Assembly: GCA_963629425.1 (NCBI GenBank)
Contig: CAVGIU010000095.1
Coordinates: 1 to 5,260 of the forward strand
Direction of reading: 5' to 3'
From: F23-B02 sp963629425
GTDB taxonomy: Bacteria > Bacillota > Clostridia > Oscillospirales > Oscillospiraceae
DNA length: 5,260 nucleotides
In this document: piece by piece, positions 1 through 5,258 of the stretch
Layout of the letters: the number at the start of each line of letters is the position of its first letter
Numbering within the stretch: the first letter of the stretch is position 1
The notes under the pieces: generated by a model
The model's input: the letters and a program-made list of their open reading frames with translations, nothing else
Database searches by the model: none
Told to the model about the DNA's origin: nothing
Program-made: the position numbers and the translations under genes

Positions 1-455
1 GTGGGAAGCTGGAGAGCGATAACGTCGGGCTCCTCTATATCGTTGCTGTCGAGGGTGGAGCAGGCCATTGCGTAGTAGGGCTCGTCGGGAATGGACGGAG
101 CCAGAGCCTGCATATGCTTCTTTGCGGCCTCAACACTCGGATGCCATTTGAAGGGGGGATTTGCAAGCAGCACGCCATCCCACCAGTCCTGATCCTGCTT
201 GAGCAGGCCGCAGTTTATCGCGCAGTATGTGCTCATGAACTTATCGGCGGTGATGCCGACGGTTATATGGAAGTTTGCACTCATGCCGATTGCCTTGCAG
301 CCGGTGCCGACGCCCCGGAAGAACTGAATGTTGGGGATAGCCTCAGCATCCTCCTTGGTCTTGCAGAACTTCATTGCGACGGCATGCTGTGTCGGGCGCA
401 GGGCGAGCTCATAGCGGTCGCTGAGAGCCTTCCATTCAGCCTTTGTCACTTTCAT
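1..455 (-). CDS. DUF169-like protein, N-terminal 151 codons (runs off the left edge)
   Basis: This open frame starts at ATG 453-455 on the minus strand and stays open to the window edge, so only about 151 residues are visible. The start is supported by an AGGAG (464-468) 8 nt upstream. The visible protein has an AVAMKF segment (residues 25-30), a Gly/Cys-rich stretch GTGCKAIGMSANFH (50-63), a CysXXXCys pair (78, 82), a central Trp/Pro-rich part (91-106) and an EPDVIALQLP segment (142-151). The early 'PvAvkF', the central Cys/Gly region and a later 'PDVvl..P' strand resemble what I recall of the DUF169 family (COG2043), whose biochemical role is unknown. There is no signal peptide or membrane segment, so it is probably cytosolic. 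It is the last visible gene of the transporter-SDR operon, 53 bp after the SDR stop, which suggests a role in the same pathway, perhaps substrate or cofactor binding. The family call is by eye and moderate; that it is a real gene is much more certain. Confidence 0.6.
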   Translation of the reverse strand, partial: MKVTKAEWKALSDRYELALRPTQHAVAMKFCKTKEDAEAIPNIQFFRGVGTGCKAIGMSANFHITVGITADKFMSTYCAINCGLLKQDQDWWDGVLLANPPFKWHPSVEAAKKHMQALAPSIPDEPYYAMACSTLDSNDIEEPDVIALQLP

Positions 456-463
456 AGCCTTTT

Positions 464-468
464 CTCCT
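464..468 (-). promoter_or_regulatory. Ribosome binding site of the DUF169-like gene
   Basis: AGGAG on the minus strand, 8 nt before ATG 453-455. It lies in the 53-bp gap after the SDR gene, where I see no promoter or terminator. The gene therefore appears to be translated from its own site on a shared transcript, and this site fixes the start of an edge-truncated gene. Confidence 0.75.
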
Positions 469-508
469 CTTTATCTTTATGTTATGTTGTATATTTCGGT
501 TTTTCTCA

Positions 509-1294
509 TCAGTGCTGAGCACCAATGGTGGAGAAGTCAACGGACTTGCCTACGCAGTAGCCGTCATCTACATTCAGGATCTGGCCGTTGATGGCGTAGG
601 ATGCGTCGCTTGCCAGGAAGTAAGCCGCATCGGCGACCTGCTCGGGCTGAATCCACATGTTGCGCAGGTGCATTTCTGCGAGTGCCTTGTATACGGTGGG
701 GTTTTCCCAAGAGGCCTTTGCCATCGGAGTAACGGTTGCGCCGGGAGCTACGCAGTTTACACGGATCTTATAGTCGGCAAGCTGGAATGCGCAGGTGCGG
801 GTGATGCCCTTAATTGCCCACTTGGAAGTGATGTAGCCGACGGGATCCCAGGTGATGGTCTCGCCATTGAGGGATGAGGTATTTATGATAGCGCCCTCGA
901 TCTTGCGCTCGACCATGGTGCGTGCTACGAGCTGGATCATGTACATCGTGCCGAATACGTTGACGTTATATGCTTCCTTGAAAGCTTCGGGGTCAAACTC
1001 AAGGATGCCGAGACGGTCGCCGAGGATGCCCGCGTTGTTATACAGGCAGTCGATCTTGCCGTAGCGCTCGATAACTGCCGCGACTGCCGCTGCGCAGTCA
1101 TCATACTTGGAAACATCGCATCTGAAACCGGTAGCGTCGCCGCCTGCTGCTCTGATAGCCTCGGCCTCACGCATAACGTCGGCCTCGGTGCGGCCGAGCA
1201 TTGCAACGCTCCAGCCTTCTTTTGCAAACTTCTTAGCGCCTGCAAGACCAATACCCTTACCTGCTCCGGTGATAACAACGACTTTCTTTTCCAT
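509..1294 (-). CDS. Short-chain dehydrogenase/reductase (classical SDR, 261 aa)
   Basis: A cytosolic NAD(P)-dependent oxidoreductase expected to interconvert a hydroxyl and a keto group. The Rossmann cofactor motif TGAGKGIG is at residues 9-16, NNAG at 86-89, the structural Asn at N112 (NVNVFG), and the catalytic Ser-Tyr-Lys set is S141, Y154 and K158 (YITSK). The second strand ends in G34-R35 without an acidic residue, and K13 lies in the glycine loop; both favour NADP(H), by inference. The length is full for a classical SDR (about 250-260 aa) and all key residues are present. The ATG at 1292-1294 follows AGGAGG (1303-1308) by 8 nt. It lies between the MFS gene (72 bp upstream) and the DUF169-like gene (53 bp downstream) with no terminator between, so it is probably co-transcribed. 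The family includes FabG-type reductases, hydroxysteroid dehydrogenases and BaiA. Pairing with an exporter/importer and an ene-reductase favours a catabolic alcohol/ketone substrate over fatty-acid synthesis, but the substrate is not determinable here. Confidence 0.93.
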   Translation of the reverse strand: MEKKVVVITGAGKGIGLAGAKKFAKEGWSVAMLGRTEADVMREAEAIRAAGGDATGFRCDVSKYDDCAAAVAAVIERYGKIDCLYNNAGILGDRLGILEFDPEAFKEAYNVNVFGTMYMIQLVARTMVERKIEGAIINTSSLNGETITWDPVGYITSKWAIKGITRTCAFQLADYKIRVNCVAPGATVTPMAKASWENPTVYKALAEMHLRNMWIQPEQVADAAYFLASDASYAINGQILNVDDGYCVGKSVDFSTIGAQH

Positions 1295-1366
1295 GATATT
1301 TTCCTCCTAAATTATTTTTTTATTATTTTTTATTACTTTTAGTGAATGATTTATTTTGATTTAAGG

Positions 1367-2617
1367 TTACTTGCGGATGATCCGTGCGCAGAAGATACTT
1401 ACTACGGCAAAGATAACAACGGTGATCAGCGGGATGAGACCGGAGCCGGTCGCGTCGATTATCAGCGACATGAGAGGTCCGACGATGATTCCGCCGATGT
1501 TTGCGATGAGGGTCAACTCGCCGCAGGCCTCAGCCGTGATCTCGGAGCTGAAAAGCTGGCTGGGCAGAGCCCAGAACGGGCCGCAGCCCATCGAGACGGA
1601 TGCGTATGCCAGAACAAGGATGACGGGGATGAGCGATGCGGAAACAAATGTTGCGAGTACCATGGTAACTGCGGTCAGTGCAGTTGCGATCATCAGAGTC
1701 TGGTAACGCTTGCCGCCGAAAACCTTGTCGGAAATCACGCCGGCGAGGGGCGATGCGATAACGGTGATTATGAATGTGATGGACAGAATTGCAGTTACAG
1801 AATCCGAAGGAATTCCGCGGTCATTAATAAGGAATGTTGCGAGGAATGCCGAGAAGCCGTAGGTCAGCCATGCGTTGCCGAAAGCGAAGACGCCGGCAGC
1901 AAGATATTTCTTGCTCTTGCGGGCTTCCTTCATGGTTTTGGGAAGAACTTCATTATCTTCATCTGCCGCTGCTGCGACCGTTTCGGTCTGTTCAAGCATA
2001 TCGTCGATGGCGCTGACGCCGTACTTGTCCTTAACGGAACGAACGGTCATGAAATATACTATTGCAATAACTGCGCTGCTGCCGCCGACGAGAAGTGCGA
2101 TGGCGAGCTGCCAGCTCATTGTTCCGAGCATTGCCGGTGCAACAGCCGTTGCGATGGAAAAGCCGAGGCCAATGACACCCATTGTGATGCCGGATGCGAG
2201 GCCGCGCTGCTTGACGGGGAACCACAGGGTAGTTCCTGCAACGCCTGCCGATGCGATGAAGCCGCCGCAGAAGCCCTGGCAGATACGAAGAGCGAATACT
2301 GCCCAGTAGAACTTGCCCAAAGGAATGTACAGCAGCGCCGCGACCATATTAATGAGCAGTGCGAGCGTTACCGTCTTGCGCATTCCGATCTTGCTGTCGA
2401 GCTTGCCGCCGAGACCGGCAGTGAATGCGAAAGTTATCATAATTCCGGTGTACAGCAGAGAAAGCTTTGTTGCGTTCAGCCCCCACTGGGCCGAGATCGC
2501 GTTGCCGAAGGCGTTGGTGGTCTGTATTGTCATAAAGAACGAGCCGTAAGCAATACAGTTCATTACAAGCACCCACCATCGATAGCCGGGCGCTTTTTTC
2601 AGTTTTGCCAGAGCCAT
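1367..2617 (-). CDS. Major facilitator superfamily transporter (416 aa)
   Basis: An inner-membrane secondary transporter with about twelve hydrophobic helices in two halves. The MFS loop 2-3 signature is at residues 70-81 (GGKLDSKIGMRK), with its counterpart in the second half at 292-304 (AGVISDKVFGGKR). A charged central cytoplasmic loop spans about residues 193-237, between helices 6 and 7. A WFPVKQRGLASGI segment (132-144) after helix 4 is of a kind seen in anion/organic-acid MFS branches such as OFA or NarK-like proteins. The chosen start is ATG 2615-2617, because GGAGG (2626-2630) lies 8 nt before it. The frame is open to an earlier ATG at 2630-2632, but that codon overlaps the ribosome binding site and is rejected. 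It is the first gene of the minus-strand operon and faces the ene-reductase gene across a shared regulatory region, which suggests it moves the substrate or product of that enzyme. Direction and substrate are unknown. Confidence 0.92.
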   Translation of the reverse strand: MALAKLKKAPGYRWWVLVMNCIAYGSFFMTIQTTNAFGNAISAQWGLNATKLSLLYTGIMITFAFTAGLGGKLDSKIGMRKTVTLALLINMVAALLYIPLGKFYWAVFALRICQGFCGGFIASAGVAGTTLWFPVKQRGLASGITMGVIGLGFSIATAVAPAMLGTMSWQLAIALLVGGSSAVIAIVYFMTVRSVKDKYGVSAIDDMLEQTETVAAAADEDNEVLPKTMKEARKSKKYLAAGVFAFGNAWLTYGFSAFLATFLINDRGIPSDSVTAILSITFIITVIASPLAGVISDKVFGGKRYQTLMIATALTAVTMVLATFVSASLIPVILVLAYASVSMGCGPFWALPSQLFSSEITAEACGELTLIANIGGIIVGPLMSLIIDATGSGLIPLITVVIFAVVSIFCARIIRK

Positions 2618-2625
2618 AATTGGAA

Positions 2626-2630
2626 CCTCC
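2626..2630 (-). promoter_or_regulatory. Ribosome binding site deciding the MFS start
   Basis: GGAGG on the minus strand, 8 nt before ATG 2615-2617. An alternative in-frame ATG (2630-2632) overlaps this site and would give a protein five residues longer, but it has no ribosome binding site of its own. The downstream ATG is therefore the supported start. Confidence 0.8.
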
Positions 2631-2680
2631 ATTTAAATTTGACGTTTTTGAGCATTTTCAGATTTTGTGTCTAAACCCTC

Positions 2681-2692
2681 CGCCTGTCAGCA
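2681..2692 (+). repeat. 12-bp direct repeat, copy 1 (CGCCTGTCAGCA)
   Basis: This 12-mer occurs again without mismatch at 2896-2907. Copy 1 is preceded by CTC, and a second CTCCGCCTG lies just before copy 2 (2884-2892), so the similarity extends beyond the 12-mer. Copy 1 falls close to the expected start of the minus-strand (MFS) transcript, and copy 2 falls in the leader of the plus-strand gene. It could be a second protein-binding site shared by the two divergent transcripts. Function is unknown. Confidence 0.5.
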
Positions 2693-2697
2693 TCTGA

Positions 2698-2726
2698 AGC
2701 TTAGCACATGGTTAAATGCTTGTCAA
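2698..2726 (-). promoter_or_regulatory. Promoter of the MFS-SDR-DUF169 operon
   Basis: On the minus strand there is a perfect -35 TTGACA (2721-2726), a 17-nt spacer, and a weak -10 TAAGCT (2698-2703) preceded by TGC, which gives an extended -10 (TGn). Transcription would begin near 2690, leaving a leader of about 75 nt before the MFS ATG. The poor -10 with an optimal -35 is compatible with a controlled promoter. The -35 overlaps the plus-strand -35 of the opposing promoter. Confidence 0.6.
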
Positions 2727-2750
2727 GTGGGTACGAAGCTTTTCTATAAT
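2720..2750 (+). promoter_or_regulatory. Upstream plus-strand promoter of the ene-reductase gene (P1)
   Basis: A perfect -10 TATAAT (2745-2750) has a TTGTCA -35-like hexamer (2720-2725) 19 nt upstream, a longer spacer than ideal. Its -35 lies in the symmetric CTTGTCAAG (2719-2727) that also supplies the minus-strand TTGACA. The predicted start falls on the operator-like palindrome at 2757-2768, so a protein bound there should block initiation. Confidence 0.45.
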
Positions 2751-2756
2751 CTTTAC

Positions 2757-2768
2757 AGAATGCGTTCT
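2757..2768. promoter_or_regulatory. Operator-like palindrome O1 (AGAATGCGTTCT)
   Basis: Perfect AGAA/TTCT arms flank TGCG, followed by AATTTT. The same AGARYGCGTTCTAATTTT word recurs at 2858-2875. It sits 7 nt after the TATAAT of P1 and about 30 bp upstream of the -35 of the minus-strand promoter. The size and symmetry fit a dimeric regulator such as a TetR- or MarR-family repressor (inference). No regulator gene is in the window. Confidence 0.55.
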
Positions 2769-2817
2769 AATTTTTTGTTTATTTTGGACAAACTTTTAAC
2801 TAACGCGAAAAAACCTG

Positions 2818-2846
2818 TTGACGTGCAGCGAAATCTGTATTATTTT
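2818..2846 (+). promoter_or_regulatory. Proximal plus-strand promoter of the ene-reductase gene (P2)
   Basis: A -35 TTGACG (2818-2823) and -10 TATTTT (2841-2846) are separated by exactly 17 nt. Initiation is expected near 2853, giving a leader of about 135 nt. Operator O2 (2858-2869) lies immediately downstream, repeating the P1/O1 arrangement. Confidence 0.55.
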
Positions 2847-2857
2847 AAAACCATAAT

Positions 2858-2869
2858 AGAGCGCGTTCT
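2858..2869. promoter_or_regulatory. Operator-like palindrome O2 (AGAGCGCGTTCT)
   Basis: Ten of twelve bases match O1, and the six bases after it (AATTTT) are the same. It is 101 bp from O1, start to start, and lies just downstream of the P2 -10. A partial third copy in inverse orientation is at 2933-2944 (AGCGCGCTCTAT, one mismatch to the reverse complement of O2 plus its flank). Cooperative binding or looping is possible. The same bases also form the 5' arm of a possible leader stem. Confidence 0.55.
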
Positions 2870-2895
2870 AATTTTGCTTGACTCTCCGCCTGCCG

Positions 2896-2907
2896 CGCCT
2901 GTCAGCA
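2896..2907 (+). repeat. 12-bp direct repeat, copy 2 (CGCCTGTCAGCA)
   Basis: Identical to 2681-2692 and in the same orientation. Here it overlaps the small GCGCC/GGCGC hairpin of the leader, with most of the repeat in the loop. Confidence 0.5.
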
Positions 2908-2975
2908 ACTTGGCGCAGCCAGCTCGTCTTGCAGCGCGCTCTATCTTTTTTGAATCTGAATCACATAATTAATAT

Positions 2976-2980
2976 GGAGG
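2976..2980 (+). promoter_or_regulatory. Ribosome binding site deciding the ene-reductase start
   Basis: GGAGG is 8 nt before ATG 2989-2991 and only 3 nt before another ATG at 2984-2986. The spacing and the resulting N-terminal sequence (MALKKIFEP, typical for the family) select 2989. The 2984 frame joins the downstream coding frame only because of the arbitrary ten-N gap. Confidence 0.85.
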
Positions 2981-2988
2981 CAAATGCT

Positions 2989-4921
2989 ATGGCACTCAAG
3001 AAGATATTTGAACCGTNNNNNNNNNNCTATCAATCAGACTACTATTAAGAACAGACTTATCGTTTCCGCAATGGATTCAAGCTACTGCCGCGGCGGCGGC
3101 TACGCGTCCGAGAAGTTCATTGCCTATCATGAAAGAAAGGCACGCGGCGGCTTCGGTCTTATAATAACCGAAGATATATGCATCGTCCCCGAGGCTGCGG
3201 CCTCGAATAACCTTGCAGGACTTTGGAAGGACGAGCAGATAGCAAGCTTCAAGATCCTTACCGACAAGGTTCACGCACAGGGCGCAAAGATGTTCGCGCA
3301 GATCTACCACGCAGGCCGCGAGACGACCAGCGCCGTCACCGGCGTTCGCTGCGTTGCTCCTTCGGCTATAAAAGACCCCACCATGGGCGAAACTCCCCGT
3401 GAGCTCACAGTTGAGGAGATAAAGGAGCTCGTCAAGGCCTTCGGCGACTGCGCACGCCGCGCTCAGCTTGCAGGATTCGACGGCGTTGAGATCCACGGTG
3501 CGCACGGCTACCTCATCGAGCAATTCTTCTCCACCTTCTCCAACCACCGCTGCGACGAATACGGCGGAACTATCCAGAACCGCTGCCGCTTCATGATTGA
3601 AATCATCGATGATATAAGAGAAAAGTGCGGCAGAGCCTTCCCCATTCAGCTTCGCCTGACCGCAAACGAATATCTGCCCGGCGGCCTTGCCATCGAAGAG
3701 GCAAAGGTCATTGCCCGTATCGCCGAGGAGGCCGGTATCGACAGCATTAACGTCTCCCAGGGCGCATACGGCAGCCTGTACGCCGTGCTTCCCCCCTCCT
3801 GCACCGCACGCGCCGCATTCATCGACAATGCGTATGAAATAAAGAAGGCCGTCAGCGTTCCCGTCCTCGGCGTCGGCAAGATAAACGACCCCTTCGTTGC
3901 CGAATCAATCATTGCATCCGGCAAGGCGGACGCCTGCTGCATGGGGCGCGCATCCCTTGCCGATCCCGACATGCCTCGCAAGGCTGCAGCCGGAAAGTAC
4001 GACGATATTCTGCGCTGCGTCGGCTGCCTGCAGGGCTGCATAGGCGAGAACAACCGCGGCAACTTCGTAAGATGCATGGTTAACCCCCTGACCGGTATGG
4101 AGACCGAGTACGACCTCAGCCCCGTTGCACAACCTAAGAACGTTGTGGTCATCGGCGGCGGCGTAGCCGGCTGCGAGGCTGCGATAGTTGCGGCTCAGCG
4201 CGGTCACAAGGTCACCCTGCTTGAGAAGGCCGGCGTTCTCGGCGGCCAGTTCATCGTTGCTTCCGTTCCCGTCGGCAAGGGCGACTTCAGTTCATTCATC
4301 GTGTGGCAGAAGCACACACTCAAAAAGCTCGGCGTGGATGTTCGCATGAACACCGAGGCAACCCGTGAGCTCGTTGACAGCCTTGAGCCCGATGCGGTCA
4401 TCGTTGCAAACGGCTCCAACCCCGCAATGCCTCCCGTTCCCGGGCTGCGCGACAACAGCGAGATCGCCCACAAGTATCTGCGCGGTGAGCTCGAGTTCGG
4501 TGATAAAGTTGTCGTTATCGGCGGCGGTCTCGTCGGCGCGGAAACGGCTGACCACATGGCCGTGCATGGCGCAAAGGATGTAACCATCATCGAGATGCAG
4601 CCGGATATTATGCTCGACGGCGAGCCTATCCCCAACGAAGTCGTGTTTAAGCGCTTCAAGGAGTACGGCGTCAAGGTCGAGACCTCGGCACGCGTAACGA
4701 GCGTTGAGGCCGACGCAGTCAGCTATGAAAAGGACGGCGTTTCCGTACGCATCGACGGCGTGAAAACCATCGTCAATGCCACCGGCGTAAAGCCCGACGG
4801 CAGCGTTGCGGCAATGCTCGAAGGCGCAAAGTATGAAGTCATCGTTGCCGGCGACGCATCCAGCGCAAAGAATGGCTTCAAGAACATCCAGGAAGGCTAC
4901 GAAGCCGGCCTGCACGTCTGA
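2989..4921 (+). CDS. Old-yellow-enzyme-type ene-reductase, FMN/Fe-S/FAD (NADH:flavin oxidoreductase, about 641 aa)
   Basis: A cytosolic multi-cofactor enzyme expected to reduce an activated C=C bond with NAD(P)H. It has the architecture of 2,4-dienoyl-CoA reductase, BaiCD/BaiH and 2-enoate reductases. Residue numbers assume the assembly gap stands for 3 nt. The FMN TIM barrel spans about 1-335: KNRL (18-21), AQIYHAGR (101-108), EIHGAHGYL (165-173, with H167, H170 and Y172; Y172 falls where FadH has its catalytic Tyr) and the SNHRCDEYGG region (182-191). The four-Cys Fe-S motif is C341-X2-C344-X3-C348-X11-C360. The FAD-binding GGGVAG is at 387-392 with a distal AGDA near the C-terminus. The second nucleotide site is GGGLVG at 509-514, followed by an IIE strand end that suggests NADH. 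The length is normal (640-670 aa). The frame is interrupted at the N-run 3017-3026, probably by assembly rather than mutation. It is divergent from the transporter-SDR operon and ends before a terminator at 5016. Substrate is unknown; there is no clear reason to name it BaiCD or FadH. Confidence 0.93.
3017..3026. other. Assembly gap (ten N) inside the ene-reductase gene
   Basis: Ten consecutive N follow codon 9 plus one base. The frame before the gap (from ATG 2989) and the frame after it (INQTTIKNRL, codons from 3029) do not join if exactly ten bases are missing; the true length must be a multiple of three. Three missing bases would leave two residues between FEP and INQTTIKNR, which fits the usual FEP-two residues-I..KNR spacing of this family. 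The N count is therefore a placeholder. Confidence 0.9.
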
Positions 4922-4930
4922 AATTCATCG

Positions 4931-5004
4931 CGGCACACGACTCCTCCCTACACTTCTTCCTTCCCCTTCTCTCAGATTCCGTAACTTTCCTACCCCGTGT
5001 GCCG
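4931..5004 (+). repeat. 9-bp inverted repeat enclosing a pyrimidine-rich loop
   Basis: CGGCACACG (4931-4939) is the perfect reverse complement of CGTGTGCCG (4996-5004). The 56 nt between them are strongly C/T-rich on the plus strand (runs such as TTCTTCCTTCCCC). The stem begins 10 nt after the ene-reductase stop and ends just before the terminator, so in the mRNA it would form a large 3' UTR stem-loop. Function is unknown; it may protect the 3' end, or it may be chance. Confidence 0.5.
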
Positions 5005-5015
5005 AAATATAGTAG

Positions 5016-5044
5016 AAAAGCAGAGCCATTTGGCTCTGCTTTTT
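5016..5044 (+). terminator. Intrinsic terminator of the ene-reductase transcript
   Basis: The perfect 12-bp arms AAAAGCAGAGCC (5016-5027) and GGCTCTGCTTTT (5032-5043) flank an ATTT loop, and the stem runs into a T tract (5040-5044). It is the first strong terminator after the stop codon at 4921. A short A tract on the other side could give weak termination in the reverse direction. Confidence 0.88.
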
Positions 5045-5100
5045 CTCAGACTGTCAAAAACCTATGTTGCCAGGTCAAACAACAGAGTAGCAGGGGAGCG

Positions 5101-5123
5101 CGAGGGGGCAAAGGCCCCGCTCG
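5101..5123 (+). repeat. GC-rich hairpin
   Basis: CGAGGGGGC (5101-5109) pairs with GCCCC-G-CTCG (5114-5123) through nine base pairs with one bulged G, closed by an AAAG loop. No T tract follows, so it is not a terminator. It is the GC-rich core of the hairpin-rich stretch. Confidence 0.55.
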
Positions 5124-5141
5124 TGATTAGATTAATAGCCA

Positions 5142-5172
5142 TCAAAAACGTCTGATTCATCAGACTTTTTGA
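5142..5172. terminator. Bidirectional terminator-like hairpin
   Basis: TCAAAAA-C-GTCTGA (5142-5155) pairs with TCAGAC-TTTTTGA (5160-5172) around a TTCA loop, with one bulged C. The T run on the plus strand (5166-5170) and the A run (5144-5148) make it terminator-like in both directions. It may insulate this locus from an unseen gene to the right. Confidence 0.65.
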
Positions 5173-5192
5173 CGAGCGCAGCGAGATTTTTC

Positions 5193-5210
5193 GTGAAAAT
5201 TTATTTTCAC
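5193..5210. repeat. AT-rich perfect inverted repeat
   Basis: GTGAAAAT (5193-5200) and ATTTTCAC (5203-5210) are perfect complements separated by TT. T and A runs flank it, but the polarity does not suit an intrinsic terminator on either strand. It may be a protein-binding palindrome or part of the repeat element. Confidence 0.5.
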
Positions 5211-5237
5211 AAAAAATGTGGCGTTTTTGAAGCGTGC

Positions 5238-5258
5238 AAAAAAGTCACAGACTTTTTT
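5238..5258. terminator. Terminator-like inverted repeat at the right edge
   Basis: AAAAAAGTC (5238-5246) and GACTTTTTT (5250-5258) are perfect complements around ACA. The GC part of the stem is only three base pairs, so it is weak as a terminator. The sequence resembles the hairpin at 5142-5172 and may be a second copy of the same repeat motif. Confidence 0.4.

Larger units (their letters stand above)
2856..2951 (+). terminator. Possible leader terminator/attenuator before the ene-reductase gene
   Basis: ATAGAGCGCG (2856-2865) is perfectly complementary to CGCGCTCTAT (2935-2944), and the second arm is followed by C and six T (2946-2951), as in an intrinsic terminator. The stem encloses about 69 nt that contain a smaller GCGCC/GGCGC hairpin (2895-2899 with 2912-2916). 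It lies wholly within the predicted P2 leader and ends about 37 nt before the start codon. The long closing loop makes it less certain than a compact terminator, and the arms could instead be inverted operator copies. Confidence 0.35.

Noticed and set aside
114..877. Plus-strand open frames at 114-518 and 479-877
   Set aside because: They are antisense to the DUF169-like and SDR genes, lack ribosome binding sites and show no family motifs.
2618..2632. Start of the MFS gene at ATG 2630-2632
   Set aside because: That ATG overlaps the GGAGG that serves the ATG at 2615-2617, and it has no upstream ribosome binding site.
1346..2674. Plus-strand open frame of 442 codons opposite the MFS gene
   Set aside because: Its product is rich in Cys, Asp and Asn without any domain pattern, and it has no ribosome binding site. 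It mirrors the codon bias of the well-supported MFS gene on the other strand.
2667..2972. Plus-strand open frame of 101 codons across the intergenic region
   Set aside because: It begins at a GTG without a ribosome binding site, runs through both promoters and operators, and has no recognisable sequence features.
2984..3028. Start of the ene-reductase at ATG 2984 (MLWHSRRYLNR...)
   Set aside because: It is only 3 nt from the GGAGG, its N-terminus is unlike the family, and its frame joins the downstream frame only through the arbitrary ten-N gap. ATG 2989 has correct spacing and a family-like N-terminus.
2989..4921. Naming the ene-reductase as bilirubin reductase (BilR), BaiCD or FadH
   Set aside because: The active-site stretch reads HGAHGYL rather than the HGDR-type signature I recall for BilR. 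Nothing here identifies a bile-acid operon (no recognisable baiB, baiE, baiF or baiG-type gene), and FadH identity cannot be told apart by eye.
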